DNA from: Bradyrhizobium sp. 195
GTDB taxonomy: Bacteria > Pseudomonadota > Alphaproteobacteria > Rhizobiales > Xanthobacteraceae
NCBI RefSeq assembly: GCF_023101665.1
Contig: NZ_CP082161.1
Span: 1,922,001-1,986,000, forward strand
Direction: 5' to 3'
DNA: 64,000 nucleotides
Both the position numbers and the translations under genes were made by a program. Positions 35,315 to 44,637 of the stretch are shown here, piece by piece (the stretch's first letter is position 1; each line of letters begins with the position of its first letter). The notes beneath the pieces were generated by a model. The model did no database searches, was not told the origin of the DNA, and was given only the letters and a program-made list of their open reading frames with translations.

Positions 35315-35467
35315 ATGGCTGATCATAGCGAAGTGGCGTACAGCACCGCCGACGGCAACGACTACGTTGCCCACGAGCAGACCTACGAGGGCTTCATCAA
35401 GCTGGTGAAGTACGGCACGGCCTCGGTCGCGCTCATCGTGATTCTGATGGCGATCTTCCTGACCTGA
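35315..35467 (+). CDS. aa3-type cytochrome c oxidase subunit IV
   Basis: This 50-residue protein has a soluble N-terminus (MADHSEVAYSTADGNDYVAH), a short TYEGFIKLVKYGTA helix and one transmembrane helix (ASVALIVILMAIFLT), as in the small subunit IV of alphaproteobacterial aa3 oxidases. It sits beside the single core helix bundle of the oxidase in the inner membrane. The main oxidase subunits are not in this window. It lies 141 bp upstream of the pnt operon in the same orientation, a neighbourhood I recall from other alphaproteobacteria. Confidence 0.9.
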   Translation: MADHSEVAYSTADGNDYVAHEQTYEGFIKLVKYGTASVALIVILMAIFLT

Positions 35468-35608
35468 TCTATCGACGGCGGCTGCACACGCCAGCGGCAG
35501 CCGCTGCCCAGAATATTTGCATCCAAGCCGGTCTTAAAACCGGTATCGAACGCTGCGGGAGTAACGCTTAGTTTTGCGCGCGCGCTGTCCCGCGCCGCCG
35601 GAGGGCCT

Positions 35609-36736
35609 ATGAAGATCGCCGTTGCCAAGGAAATCGATCCGTCGGAGCCGCGGGTCGCCGCTTCGCCTGATACGGTGAAGAAGTTCAAGGCGCTGGGCGC
35701 CGAGATCGCCGTCGAGCCGGGCGCCGGCCTCAAGTCGGGCCTGCCGGATTCCGAATTCACCGCCGTCGGTGCCACCGTCAGCGCCGACGCGCTGAAGGAT
35801 GCCGACATCATCATCAAGGTGAAGCGCCCCGAAGCCTCCGAGCTGTCGCAGTACAAGCGCGGCGCGCTCGTCGTGGCCATCATGGATCCCTATGGCAACG
35901 AGGCCGCGCTGAAGACGATCGCCGATGCCGGCGTCGCCGCCTTCGCCATGGAATTGATGCCGCGCATCACGCGCGCGCAGGTGATGGACGTGCTGTCCTC
36001 GCAGGCGAACCTTGCCGGTTACCGCGCCGTGATCGAAGGCGCCGAGGCCTTCGGGCGCGCCTTTCCGATGATGATGACGGCGGCCGGCACCGTGCCTGCC
36101 GCAAAAGTGTTCGTGATGGGCGTCGGCGTCGCCGGCCTCCAGGCGATCGCGACCGCGCGCCGTCTCGGCGCGATCGTGACCGCGACCGACGTGCGGCCCG
36201 CCACCAAGGAGCAGGTCGAATCGCTCGGCGCAAAGTTCCTTGCCGTCGAGGACGAGGAGTTCAAGAACGCCCAGACCGCCGGCGGCTACGCCAAGGAAAT
36301 GTCCAGGGAGTATCAGGCCAAGCAGGCTGCGCTGACGGCCGAGCACATCAAGAAGCAGGACATCGTGATCACGACCGCGCTGATCCCGGGCCGGCCCGCG
36401 CCGAAGCTGGTCAGTGCCGACATGGTCAAGTCGATGAAGCCCGGCTCGGTGCTGGTCGATCTCGCCGTCGAGCGCGGCGGCAATGTCGAGGGCGCCAGGG
36501 CCGGCGAGGTCGTCGACCTCGATGGCATCAAGATCGTCGGCTACACCAACGTGGCCGGCCGCGTCGCCGCTTCCGCGTCCAGCCTCTACGCGCGCAACCT
36601 GTTCTCCTTCATCGAGACCATGGTCGATAAGAAAGAACAGAAGCTCGCCGTGAACTGGGACGACGAGCTCGTCAAGGCCACCGCGCTGACCAAGGACGGC
36701 GCCGTGATCCACCCGAACTTCCAGCCGAAGGCTTAA
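35609..36736 (+). CDS. pntAA: Re/Si-specific NAD(P)+ transhydrogenase subunit alpha, NAD(H)-binding part
   Basis: Proton-translocating transhydrogenase moves hydride between NADH and NADP+ using the proton gradient, supplying NADPH. This 375-residue subunit is the soluble NAD(H)-binding domain I. It starts [20 protein letters not shown] and has the nucleotide-binding [18 protein letters not shown], followed by TDVRP and the mobile-loop region. Unlike E. coli PntA, the membrane part is encoded separately (next gene), the three-subunit form found in Rhodospirillum and many alphaproteobacteria. A GGAGGG site precedes the ATG. It leads a three-gene operon. Confidence 0.97.
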   Translation: MKIAVAKEIDPSEPRVAASPDTVKKFKALGAEIAVEPGAGLKSGLPDSEFTAVGATVSADALKDADIIIKVKRPEASELSQYKRGALVVAIMDPYGNEAALKTIADAGVAAFAMELMPRITRAQVMDVLSSQANLAGYRAVIEGAEAFGRAFPMMMTAAGTVPAAKVFVMGVGVAGLQAIATARRLGAIVTATDVRPATKEQVESLGAKFLAVEDEEFKNAQTAGGYAKEMSREYQAKQAALTAEHIKKQDIVITTALIPGRPAPKLVSADMVKSMKPGSVLVDLAVERGGNVEGARAGEVVDLDGIKIVGYTNVAGRVAASASSLYARNLFSFIETMVDKKEQKLAVNWDDELVKATALTKDGAVIHPNFQPKA

Positions 36737-36747
36737 GGAGATCCGCC

Positions 36748-37065
36748 ATGGAGCATGCTGCACAGGTCGTCGACCCCTTCATCTTCCGGCTGTCGATCTT
36801 CGTCCTCGCCGTCTTCGTCGGCTATTTCGTGGTGTGGTCGGTGACGCCGGCGCTGCACACGCCGCTGATGAGCGTGACCAACGCGATCTCCTCGGTGATC
36901 GTGGTCGGCGCACTGCTCGCGGGCGGCGTCGCCAACGTCTCGAGCGGCTCAGGCTGGGCGCGCGCCTTCGGCTTCGTCGCGCTGATCTTCGCCTGCGTGA
37001 ACATTTTTGGCGGCTTCCTTGTCACCCAGCGCATGCTGGCGATGTACAAGAAGAAGTCGAAGTAA
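36748..37065 (+). CDS. pntAB: NAD(P)+ transhydrogenase subunit alpha, membrane part
   Basis: This 105-residue protein carries three transmembrane helices of domain II (starting [20 protein letters not shown]) and ends in [16 protein letters not shown], typical of the separate alpha-2 subunit. It combines with PntB to form the proton channel. AAGGAG lies just before the start, 11 bases after the preceding stop, so translation is coupled within the operon. Confidence 0.96.
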   Translation: MEHAAQVVDPFIFRLSIFVLAVFVGYFVVWSVTPALHTPLMSVTNAISSVIVVGALLAGGVANVSSGSGWARAFGFVALIFACVNIFGGFLVTQRMLAMYKKKSK

Positions 37066-37104
37066 GCGGCCACCTCGGGCTGAAGGGATCAATGGGGACC
37101 TGAG

Positions 37105-38502
37105 ATGAGCGCCAACCTCTCTGCATTTTTGTATCTCGTGGCGGGAGTGCTGTTCATCCTGTCGCTGCGCGGGCTGTCGAGCCCGGCTTCGTCGCGCCAG
37201 GGCAATCTGTTCGGCATGATCGGCATGGCGATCGCGGTCGCCACCACGCTTGCCAACCATCCGCCGGCAGACGGTCTTGCCTGGGTGCTCGTCATCGTCG
37301 GCATCGCGATCGGTGCCGCGATCGGTGCGGTCATCGCCCGCCGTGTTCCGATGACCTCGATGCCGGAACTGGTTGCCGCCTTCCACTCGCTGGTCGGCAT
37401 GGCCGCGGTGCTGGTCGCCGCCGGTGCGTTCTACGCGCCCGAGGCCTTCGACATCGGTACCCCCGGCAACATCCATCCGCAGAGCCTGGTCGAGATGTCG
37501 CTCGGCGTCGCCATCGGCGCGCTGACCTTCACCGGCTCGGTGATCGCGTTCCTGAAGCTGTCCGCGCGCATGAGCGGTGCGCCGATCATCCTGCCCGCCC
37601 GTCACATCATCAACATCGCGATTGCGGTGGCGCTGGTGTTCTTCATCGTCCGCCTCGTCCTGACCGGCGGCGCGTTCGACTTCTGGCTGATCGTCATCCT
37701 GGCGCTGGCGCTCGGCGTGCTCATGATCATCCCGATCGGCGGCGCCGACATGCCGGTCGTGATCTCGATGCTGAACTCCTACTCCGGCTGGGCTGCCGCG
37801 GGCATCGGCTTCACGCTCGGCAATTCGGCGCTGATCATCACCGGCGCGCTGGTCGGCTCCTCGGGCGCGATCCTGTCCTACATCATGTGCCACGCGATGA
37901 ACCGGTCCTTCATCTCCGTCATCCTCGGCGGCTTCGGCGGTGAGACCGCCGCGGCCGGCGGCGGCACGGGCGAGCAGAAGCCCGCCAAGCTCGGCTCGGC
38001 GGACGATGCGGCCTTCATCATGAAGAACGCACAGAAGGTCATCATCGTGCCCGGCTACGGCATGGCGGTGGCGCAGGCCCAGCATGCGCTGCGCGAGATG
38101 GGCGACATCCTGAAGAAGGAAGGCGTCGAGGTGAAATACGCCATTCACCCGGTGGCGGGCCGCATGCCCGGCCACATGAACGTGCTGCTGGCCGAAGCCA
38201 ACGTACCCTATGACGAGGTGTTCGAGCTCGAGGACATCAACTCCGAATTCGCGCAGGCCGACATCGCCTTCGTGATCGGCGCCAACGACGTCACCAACCC
38301 GGCGGCCGAAGAGGACAAGACCTCGCCGATCTACGGCATGCCCGTGCTTCAGGTCTGGAAGGCCGGCACCGTCATGTTCATCAAGCGCTCTCTGGCGTCT
38401 GGTTATGCCGGCATCGACAATCCGCTGTTCTACCGCGACAACACCATGATGCTGCTCGGCGACGCCAAGAAGGTCACCGAGAACATCGTCAAGGCGATGT
38501 AG
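37105..38502 (+). CDS. pntB: NAD(P)+ transhydrogenase subunit beta
   Basis: PntB supplies about nine transmembrane helices of the proton channel and the NADP(H)-binding domain III. The 465-residue protein begins with a hydrophobic region and contains LNSYSGWAAAGIGF. It ends with the NADP site VIIVPGYGMAVAQAQHALREM, the HPVAGRMPGHMNVLLAEA block and IGANDVTNPAA. All expected blocks are present and the length is normal. It closes the pnt operon, 39 bases after pntAB. Confidence 0.98.
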   Translation: MSANLSAFLYLVAGVLFILSLRGLSSPASSRQGNLFGMIGMAIAVATTLANHPPADGLAWVLVIVGIAIGAAIGAVIARRVPMTSMPELVAAFHSLVGMAAVLVAAGAFYAPEAFDIGTPGNIHPQSLVEMSLGVAIGALTFTGSVIAFLKLSARMSGAPIILPARHIINIAIAVALVFFIVRLVLTGGAFDFWLIVILALALGVLMIIPIGGADMPVVISMLNSYSGWAAAGIGFTLGNSALIITGALVGSSGAILSYIMCHAMNRSFISVILGGFGGETAAAGGGTGEQKPAKLGSADDAAFIMKNAQKVIIVPGYGMAVAQAQHALREMGDILKKEGVEVKYAIHPVAGRMPGHMNVLLAEANVPYDEVFELEDINSEFAQADIAFVIGANDVTNPAAEEDKTSPIYGMPVLQVWKAGTVMFIKRSLASGYAGIDNPLFYRDNTMMLLGDAKKVTENIVKAM

Positions 38503-38594
38503 CGCGCAAGGCGCGCGGACCGTGGCCATCAATAGGGAATGGCACCGGTCCATCGCATGCCACTGAAGGCGACGCGCGAGCCGCGCGTTGCAGA

Positions 38595-38619
38595 GCACGC
38601 CGCCCACAAGGCGGCGTGC
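38595..38619 (+). terminator. GC-rich hairpin after the pnt operon
   Basis: GCACGCCGCC (38595-38604) pairs perfectly with GGCGGCGTGC (38610-38619) around CACAA, 93 bases after the pntB stop. No T run follows, so intrinsic termination is uncertain. Confidence 0.35.
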
Positions 38620-38713
38620 GGCTGTCGCGACGTTCCGGCGAGCCTCCGGCCCGAGGTCATGAAATTGCTGCGGGGCCGTCGCAAGCCCTGAGCCGAAAGG
38701 TTCGCCGCGTAGC

Positions 38714-39511
38714 ATGACCATCTTCAAGTGGATCGCCATCCTGCTGGTGACCGTCTATTGCGCCGGTCTCGTCGTGCTCTATGTCCGTCAGCGCGGGATG
38801 CTGTTTCCGATTCCGACCGTCGGTCGCACCGCCCCCGATGCCGCAGGCCTTCCCGAGGCGGAAGAGCACATCCTGACGACGTCGGACGACGAAAAGATCA
38901 TCGTCTGGCACGTGCCGGCAAAGCCCGGCCGTCCCGTGATCCTGTACTTTCCCGGCAATGGTGATTTTCTCGCCGGCCGCGTCAGCAGCTTCAAGGCGAT
39001 TACGGCCGATGGCACCGGCCTCGTCGCGCTGTCCTATCGCGGATATGCCGGCTCGAGCGGTGCCCCGAGCGAACACGGCCTGCTGCGCGATGCCGCAGCC
39101 GCCTACGCCTTCACCACCGCGCGCTATGCGACGGAACGAATCGTCGCCTGGGGCTTTTCGCTGGGGACAGGCGTGGCAGTTGCGATCGCCTCGGAGCATC
39201 GCGTTGGAAAACTCATCCTGGAAGCCCCCTATACATCGACGGCCGACATCGCGGCGTCATCGTTCTGGTTCGTTCCGGTCCGGCTTCTGATGCGCGATCC
39301 GTTTCATTCGGACGAGCGCATCGCGCGCGTCACTGTGCCGCTCCTCGTGATGCATGGCACCGATGATCTTGCCATTCCGATCGCGTTCGGAGAGCGTCTG
39401 TACGCACTCGCCCATGAGCCCAAGCGGTTCGTTCGCATGGCGGGAGGCGGACACGACAATCTCGATCAATATGGCGCAATCGAAACGGCGAGAGATTTTA
39501 TTGGCGGCTGA
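38714..39511 (+). CDS. Alpha/beta hydrolase, BEM46-like
   Basis: This 265-residue protein has an N-terminal membrane anchor (about residues 5-25) and an alpha/beta hydrolase domain. The nucleophile elbow GFSLG puts Ser149 at the active site. LSYRGYAGSSGAPSE precedes it, with HGTDDLAIP (acid) and GGGHDNL (histidine) completing the triad. These features match membrane-anchored BEM46/YfhR-type hydrolases of unknown substrate. Its 3' end overlaps the proposed start of the antiporter gene by 41 bases, suggesting coupled expression. Confidence 0.87.
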   Translation: MTIFKWIAILLVTVYCAGLVVLYVRQRGMLFPIPTVGRTAPDAAGLPEAEEHILTTSDDEKIIVWHVPAKPGRPVILYFPGNGDFLAGRVSSFKAITADGTGLVALSYRGYAGSSGAPSEHGLLRDAAAAYAFTTARYATERIVAWGFSLGTGVAVAIASEHRVGKLILEAPYTSTADIAASSFWFVPVRLLMRDPFHSDERIARVTVPLLVMHGTDDLAIPIAFGERLYALAHEPKRFVRMAGGGHDNLDQYGAIETARDFIGG

Positions 39512-40943
39512 CGGTTTGTTTGCACGGCGCGGTACCGCGCTCGCCGTCTTCTGCTTGACGCTTCTGCCACAGCAGGTGTTTGCTGCAACCGGGCTCGACG
39601 GCGCGACGATGCGCTGGCCCTATGCGCTGCCCTTTGCCGGCCTGTTGCTGTCGATCGCGCTGGGGCCGCTGCTGTTTCCAAAGATCTGGCATCATCACTA
39701 CGGCAAGATCACCGCGGCCTGGGCGCTGCTGGCACTCGCCGCGCTCGTCATCTTTGCCGGGAGCATGGCCACGCTGGCGGCGCTCGTCCACGCCATGCTC
39801 GCCGAATATCTCGGCTTCATCGTGCTGCTGTTCGCGCTCTATGTCGTGGCCGGCGGAATTCTCATCTCCGGCGACATCAAGGCGACGCCGGCGACCAATT
39901 TGGGCATCCTCGCGCTCGGCACATTGGGGGCGAGCATCGTCGGGACCACGGGCGCCGCGATGATCCTGATCCGTCCCTTGATCCGCGCCAACCGGCCGCG
40001 GCGCCACAACGCCCATGTCGTCATCTTCTTCATCATCCTGGTCGCCAATGTCGGCGGCGCGCTGAGCCCGCTCGGCGATCCCCCGCTGTTCGTCGGCTTC
40101 CTGCACGGCGTCGACTTCTTCTGGACCACGCGGACCATCTGGTTGCAGACCGCGATCGTGGCTGGACTGCTGCTCACCATTTTCGTCGCCATTGACGTCT
40201 GGCGCTTCCGCAGCGAGCCGCCGCCCGGCGAGGCCGGCCCCGCGCAGGCGGTCCGCATCCGCGGCCTCGTCAATCTGGTGCTGATCGCGGCCATCGTCGC
40301 GAGCCTTCTTGCCTCGGCGGTGTGGAAGCCCGGCATTGCGTTCGACATTCTCGGTACCAAGCTGGAACTGGAGGACGTCGTGCGCAATCTGGCGCTGCTG
40401 GCCATCGCGGCGTTGTCGGTGTGGCTCACCCCCGACGAGCACAGGCAGGCCAACGGCTTCACCTGGGAGCCGATCCGCGAGGTCGCAAAGCTGTTCGCGG
40501 GCATTTTCGTCACCATCATCCCGGTGATTGCCATGCTCAATGCCGGCCATCATGGTGCATTCGCCTGGCTGTTGTCGGCGGTGACAGGACCGGATGGCGC
40601 GCCCCGCGAGGTCGCCTATTTCTGGTTCACCGGACTGATGTCCGCGTTCCTCGACAATGCGCCGACCTATCTGCTGTTTTTCGAGCTCGCCGGCGGCGAC
40701 CCGCAAGTGCTGATGCATCAGCTCTCGGGCACGCTCGCCTCGATCTCCATGGGGGCCGTCTACATGGGCGCGCTCACCTATATCGGCAATGCGCCGAACT
40801 TCATGGTGAGCAGCATTGCCAGCGAGAACGGCATCAAAATGCCGAGCTTCTTCGGCTATCTCCTGCGCGCGGGCGCCGTCCTGATCCCCCTGTTCCTGCT
40901 GCTGACACTGCTGCCCGTGGCGCCGATCCTGCACTGGCACTGA
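39471..40943 (+). CDS. NhaD-like sodium:proton antiporter (CitM/ArsB superfamily)
   Basis: The product has about 12 hydrophobic helices and NhaD-group motifs: NVGGALSPLGDPPLFVGFLHG near the centre and GLMSAFLDNAPTYLLFFELAGG in the second half, plus ALTYIGNAPNFMVSSIA. Such proteins exchange Na+ for H+ across the inner membrane. ATG 39471 gives 490 residues but lies inside the hydrolase gene and has no clear ribosome site; a later start before the ALAVFCLTLLPQQVFA helix is possible. That first helix ends in a signal-peptide-like VFA-A. Ion specificity is inferred. Confidence 0.83.
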   Translation: MAQSKRREILLAADGLFARRGTALAVFCLTLLPQQVFAATGLDGATMRWPYALPFAGLLLSIALGPLLFPKIWHHHYGKITAAWALLALAALVIFAGSMATLAALVHAMLAEYLGFIVLLFALYVVAGGILISGDIKATPATNLGILALGTLGASIVGTTGAAMILIRPLIRANRPRRHNAHVVIFFIILVANVGGALSPLGDPPLFVGFLHGVDFFWTTRTIWLQTAIVAGLLLTIFVAIDVWRFRSEPPPGEAGPAQAVRIRGLVNLVLIAAIVASLLASAVWKPGIAFDILGTKLELEDVVRNLALLAIAALSVWLTPDEHRQANGFTWEPIREVAKLFAGIFVTIIPVIAMLNAGHHGAFAWLLSAVTGPDGAPREVAYFWFTGLMSAFLDNAPTYLLFFELAGGDPQVLMHQLSGTLASISMGAVYMGALTYIGNAPNFMVSSIASENGIKMPSFFGYLLRAGAVLIPLFLLLTLLPVAPILHWH

Positions 40944-41113
40944 ATCTCGCGCCTGATTTGCTGCTGCTCATTGAAGCAAATGGAAGCGGTGGATGAGCGC
41001 GCATAATCGGCACGGGCAGGACCAATGTCCTGTTCGGACTGGTCCATATGGTGGTATTTGCGGTCTAACTGTTCATGGGTCTTCGTGCCCTGAAGCGCGA
41101 CAGGGGAGTTCCG

Positions 41114-41398
41114 ATGCTTGCCGCCAAGTCCGAGGTTCAGGTCGACAATGAGGAGGTCCGGGTGACGGAATGGCGCCTTCCGCCCGGCGGTGCCACCGGG
41201 CACCACACCCACGGCATGGACTACGTCATTGTTCCCTTGGTCGCGGGAGAGATGACCATCGTGGCGCCCGGCGGCGAGCGCTCCAAGGCGCAGCTTGCGG
41301 CCGGAAAATCCTATTTCCGCAAGGCTGGCGTCCAACATGATGTACTTAACGAAACCTCAACCGAGATCGTGTTCCTTGAGATCGAGCTAAAGCCGTAA
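41114..41398 (+). CDS. Cupin domain-containing protein
   Basis: This 94-residue protein is a single small cupin barrel. Metal-site motif 1 is seen in PPGGATGHHTHGMDYVIVPL (two or three His and the following acidic position), and motif 2 in KAGVQHDVLNET. No enzymatic role can be assigned to such short cupins from sequence. ATG 41114 has AGGGGAG five bases upstream, much better than the longer frame from 41075. It stands alone between the antiporter and a hypothetical gene. Confidence 0.85.
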   Translation: MLAAKSEVQVDNEEVRVTEWRLPPGGATGHHTHGMDYVIVPLVAGEMTIVAPGGERSKAQLAAGKSYFRKAGVQHDVLNETSTEIVFLEIELKP

Positions 41399-41491
41399 GT
41401 CCGGCCTTACCCACTTGCCATCGATCCGTCGCAGTTGATCCCTTACAATGCCCCAAAGTTCCCGCATCAGATCGCGCGGGGAGTGGCCGGA

Positions 41492-42454
41492 ATGCTGAAA
41501 TACCTCGCTAAAATCTCGATGGATATTTTCCCCTCGGTGCTCGCCACGATCATCGGGGCGTACATCGTTAACCACTACATCAACGCCAAGCCGGCGGCTG
41601 ATGCCCCTTCGGCCGTCGTGGCCCCGGCCGAGGCCGGCAAGGACGGCAAGCCGGCCGATGTCGCCAATCTCCCGGCGCCCGGCGTCAAGGCCAAAGGCAT
41701 TCCCGAGAAGAGTGTGACGGAGAAGCCGGCGGCTGAAAAGCCTGCCGATCAGCCGTCCGTCGAGCACAAGGCCGCGGATGTAGCCCCGGCCGAGGCCAGT
41801 CCGCGCGGCAAGCCGTCGGCGCGCGAGAAGGCGGCGGCCAAGTCTACCCCGGCCGCCACCGCTCCCGCCACTCCGGTGGTCGAGGCCAATTCGGCGCCGG
41901 CTGCTGCGGCCCCGGCCCCCGACGCCAACGATCTCGTGCGTGCCGCGATCGAGCGCCTGCGCAAGTCGCCGGAGGGCAAGTCGGCTGAAGGCAAGTCGTC
42001 CGAAGGCAAGTCGGCTGAGACCAGATCTTCCGAAACCAAGCCCGCCGAGGTTCGGCCGTCCGAGACCAGGGCAGCCGAGAAGTCGACAGAGCCCGCCGTG
42101 CGGGAGGCCGCCCGTACGCCGGAGGCCCCGCGGGTCATCAATATGGAACCGGCTACGGTCCGTCCGCTGCCGCCGCCGATCACGGTATCGACGCCCTCAT
42201 CCGAGGCCTATGGCAGTGATGGCTCCTCGTCGGCCAATCCGCCCTACACGGCCTCCGTCAGCAACAATGATCCGAATCGGATGACGCCGCCGGCTGACAT
42301 TCCCGTGCCGATGATCGCGCCGCCGCTCGATCTGCGCGCCGACGCCGGCGCTTCCTTGCCGCGGCCGAAGAAGACGAATGTCGCCGACGAGATGCTCTCG
42401 GGCATGAAGTCGATGTTCCACTCGGTTCTGCCGAAGAGCGCCACCCCCGATTAA
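41492..42454 (+). CDS. Hypothetical membrane-anchored Ala/Pro/Lys/Glu-rich protein
   Basis: This 320-residue protein has one N-terminal hydrophobic helix (IFPSVLATIIGAYIVNHYI, about 12-30). The rest is low-complexity, rich in Ala, Pro, Lys, Glu and Ser. A short internal repeat of SAEGKSSEGKSAETRSSETK type occurs near residues 165-190. A GGGAG box lies eight bases before ATG 41492. I recognise no domain. It may span or anchor to the envelope like a TonB- or spacer-type protein, but this is a guess. It converges with the TPR lipoprotein gene, with only 27 bp between stops. Confidence 0.65.
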   Translation: MLKYLAKISMDIFPSVLATIIGAYIVNHYINAKPAADAPSAVVAPAEAGKDGKPADVANLPAPGVKAKGIPEKSVTEKPAAEKPADQPSVEHKAADVAPAEASPRGKPSAREKAAAKSTPAATAPATPVVEANSAPAAAAPAPDANDLVRAAIERLRKSPEGKSAEGKSSEGKSAETRSSETKPAEVRPSETRAAEKSTEPAVREAARTPEAPRVINMEPATVRPLPPPITVSTPSSEAYGSDGSSSANPPYTASVSNNDPNRMTPPADIPVPMIAPPLDLRADAGASLPRPKKTNVADEMLSGMKSMFHSVLPKSATPD

Positions 42455-42481
42455 GACAGCGCCTGCGCTGCGCCCAAATCG

Positions 42482-43132
42482 TCAGCCGCCGACGCGGGCG
42501 AGGCCACTGCGCGCGGCGTCGTCGCGTGGGCGAAGCGAGACAGCCCTGGTGTAGGACGCCGCCGCCTTGGCCTTGTCGCCCAGCCGCTCATAGGCCTGTC
42601 CGCGCGTGGTCCAGACCTGCGCGTTGTGCGGATCGGCCTCAGAGGCCTCATCCAGATCGGCTACGGCCTCCTTGACCTTGCCGAGCGCGAGATAGCTGGT
42701 GGCGCGGCCGAGCAGGGGTTCGACCTTCTGCGGGTTGAGCCCGCTCGCAGCGGTGAAATCGGCGATCGCGAAATCGTGCTGGTTATTGGCCTGGTAGATC
42801 AGGGCGCGGCCATAGAGCGCCTGCGCATTATAGGGATCGAGTCCGACGGCGCGATTGAACTCGTCGAGCGCTGCCGCGGTCTCGCCGGACTTCGCCAGGG
42901 CTTGCGCTTTTGCGGTGTGGGTCTGAGCCTCGGTGACGTTGCCTGCGCTTACCGCGCTCTCGGCGGGCGCAGCCGCCTTGGGTGCTTCCTGAGGCTTGTC
43001 CTTCTCCGGCATCAGCGATCCTAGATCGAAGGAGCAGCCGCACAGCGCAATCCCCATCAAAGCCAGCGCGAACGGCCGCTGCCAGATCTGGCTTAGCCGT
43101 GCCAAGCCGCGCTCGGGGAAAGGGGAGGCCAT
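42482..43132 (-). CDS. TPR repeat lipoprotein
   Basis: This 216-residue protein has a signal peptide ending in a lipobox (IALCGC, Cys33) and at least four tetratricopeptide repeats from about residue 65. Typical helices are ALDEFNRAVGLDPYNAQALY, DFTAASGLNPQKVEPLLGRA and AYERLGDKAKAAASYTRAV. TPR lipoproteins usually act as scaffolds in envelope assembly. It lies downstream of rpsU, separated by a terminator. Confidence 0.87.
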   Translation of the reverse strand: MASPFPERGLARLSQIWQRPFALALMGIALCGCSFDLGSLMPEKDKPQEAPKAAAPAESAVSAGNVTEAQTHTAKAQALAKSGETAAALDEFNRAVGLDPYNAQALYGRALIYQANNQHDFAIADFTAASGLNPQKVEPLLGRATSYLALGKVKEAVADLDEASEADPHNAQVWTTRGQAYERLGDKAKAAASYTRAVSLRPRDDAARSGLARVGG

Positions 43133-43194
43133 CTACGGATCGCTCGCGCCGGTGCCGCATAGGTAGTGCCCCGTCCCAGAAAGGCACCGCTCAC

Positions 43195-43223
43195 AAACAA
43201 TAACGCGGGCCTGGGGCCCGCGT
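43195..43223 (-). terminator. Rho-independent terminator of rpsU
   Basis: On the minus strand a 9-bp stem ACGCGGGCC / GGCCCGCGT (43203-43223, three-base loop) is followed by TATTGTTTG. It ends the rpsU transcript before the TPR lipoprotein gene. Confidence 0.8.
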
Positions 43224-43261
43224 CATCGGAAACTGAAATCTTGCTAAATGCGGTAGGTCGA

Positions 43262-43558
43262 TCAGCGCGGACCGCGCGGACCTGCGCCCGGGCCGCCACG
43301 ACCGCCGCGATCACCGCCGGGGCCGGCGCCGAACACCGGCTTCGGCTTCATCGGCAGCAGGCCTTCGCGCTGCAGCTTCTTGCGGGCCAGCTTGCGCGCG
43401 CGGCGCACTGCTTCGGCCTTTTCGCGGGCCTTCTTCTCGGAGGGCTTTTCGTAGTGACCGCGGAGCTTCATCTCGCGGAAAATACCCTCGCGCTGCATCT
43501 TCTTCTTCAGCGCCTTGAGGGCTTGATCGACATTGTTATCGCGAACGAGAACCTGCAC
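43262..43558 (-). CDS. rpsU: 30S ribosomal protein S21
   Basis: S21 is a small ribosomal subunit protein near the anti-Shine-Dalgarno region, involved in initiation. The 98-residue product begins [19 protein letters not shown] (GTG start with AGAGGA upstream), followed by [20 protein letters not shown]. It has a Gly/Arg/Pro-rich C-terminal extension ([18 protein letters not shown]) beyond the about 70-residue core, which I recall from Bradyrhizobium-type S21. It is divergent from aqpZ. Confidence 0.96.
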   Translation of the reverse strand: MQVLVRDNNVDQALKALKKKMQREGIFREMKLRGHYEKPSEKKAREKAEAVRRARKLARKKLQREGLLPMKPKPVFGAGPGGDRGGRGGPGAGPRGPR

Positions 43559-43818
43559 GCGGCATCCTCTTCAGTGGATCGGATTTGAATTCTGGTAAGA
43601 CGAAGGGGATGGCGAAACGCGCAAGCCCTTAACCTTGAGGGCGCGGATGTATCAGACAAAAGCGGGGATGTCCACCGGCCAAGCGTGGATTCGGGCCAAG
43701 TTCAGCCATTAAATAAGGCAAAATACCTCCGTGCGGCCCTGATTTGGGAGATTTGACGCCAAGGGTGGGGCCGTTTTCGGAGCCTTGTTCCGGAAACTTT
43801 GAAAGTAGGGGACGACAC

Positions 43819-44541
43819 ATGGACATCAAGAAATACGCCGCTGAAGCCATCGGCACTTTTTGGCTCACATTCGCAGGTTGCGGCAGCGCGGTGATCGCCG
43901 CCGGCTTTCCTCAGGTCGGAATCGGCCTGGTCGGTGTTTCCCTCGCGTTCGGCCTGAGCGTCGTCACCATGGCGTATGCGATCGGCCACATCTCGGGTTG
44001 CCATCTCAACCCGGCGGTCACGGTCGGTCTTGCCGCCGGCGGCCGTTTCCCCGCCGGGCAGATCCTGCCCTATGTGATCGCCCAGGTCGCCGGTGCGATC
44101 GTGGCGGCGGGGCTGCTCTACGTCATCGCCAGCGGCGCTCCCGGATTCGACGTCAGCAAGGGCTTCGCGTCCAACGGCTATGATGCGCATTCGCCGGGCC
44201 AGTACAGCATGATCGTGTGCTTCCTCACCGAGGTGGTGATGACCATGATGTTCCTGTTCATCATCATGGGCTCCACTCATGGCCGCGCCCCCGCAGGCTT
44301 CGCACCGCTCGCGATCGGGCTCGCGCTGGTGATGATCCATCTCGTCAGCATCCCCGTCACCAACACGTCGGTGAACCCGGCGCGCAGCACGGGCCCGGCG
44401 CTGTTCGTCGGCGGCTGGGCGACGGCGCAGCTTTGGCTGTTCTGGGTCGCGCCGCTGATCGGCGGCGCGCTGGGCGGGGTGATCTATCGCTGGCTCAGCG
44501 AGGAGCCGGCAGGCGTCGTCGCGGGCGCGAAGACGGCGTAG
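43819..44541 (+). CDS. aqpZ: Aquaporin Z
   Basis: This 240-residue inner-membrane water channel has six helices and two half-helix loops with intact NPA motifs at 64-66 (HLNPAVT) and 186-188 (SVNPARS). [10 protein letters not shown] and [14 protein letters not shown] are signatures of the water-selective AqpZ type, and the Arg after the second NPA is in the selectivity-filter position. ATG 43819 follows a GGGGA box. Its stop abuts a palindromic repeat element that may also end the transcript. Confidence 0.96.
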   Translation: MDIKKYAAEAIGTFWLTFAGCGSAVIAAGFPQVGIGLVGVSLAFGLSVVTMAYAIGHISGCHLNPAVTVGLAAGGRFPAGQILPYVIAQVAGAIVAAGLLYVIASGAPGFDVSKGFASNGYDAHSPGQYSMIVCFLTEVVMTMMFLFIIMGSTHGRAPAGFAPLAIGLALVMIHLVSIPVTNTSVNPARSTGPALFVGGWATAQLWLFWVAPLIGGALGGVIYRWLSEEPAGVVAGAKTA

Positions 44542-44590
44542 AGAGCGTTTTCGAGCGAAGTGGATACCGGTTCGCGTCAAGAAAACGCTC
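44542..44590. repeat. GAGCGTTTTC-type palindromic repeat
   Basis: Terminal arms GAGCGTTTTC (44543-44552) and GAAAACGCTC (44581-44590) are perfect inverted repeats. The internal sequence TCGAGCGAAGTGGATACCGG followed by TTCGCGTCAAG matches the copy at 52576-52626, apart from a one-base indel. It starts directly at the aqpZ stop. Confidence 0.85.
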
Positions 44591-44594
44591 AAAC

Positions 44595-44637
44595 AAAAAT
44601 CGCCGAGCGGGATCGCAGCGAATGCTGCGGTCCCGCT
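44595..44637 (-). terminator. Rho-independent terminator of purK
   Basis: Minus-strand stem AGCGGGA-C-CGCAGC with GCTGCG-A-TCCCGCT (44606-44637, one mismatch, ATTC loop) is followed after a short GC stretch by ATTTTTG. The stem overlaps the last two bases of the purK stop. Confidence 0.75.
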
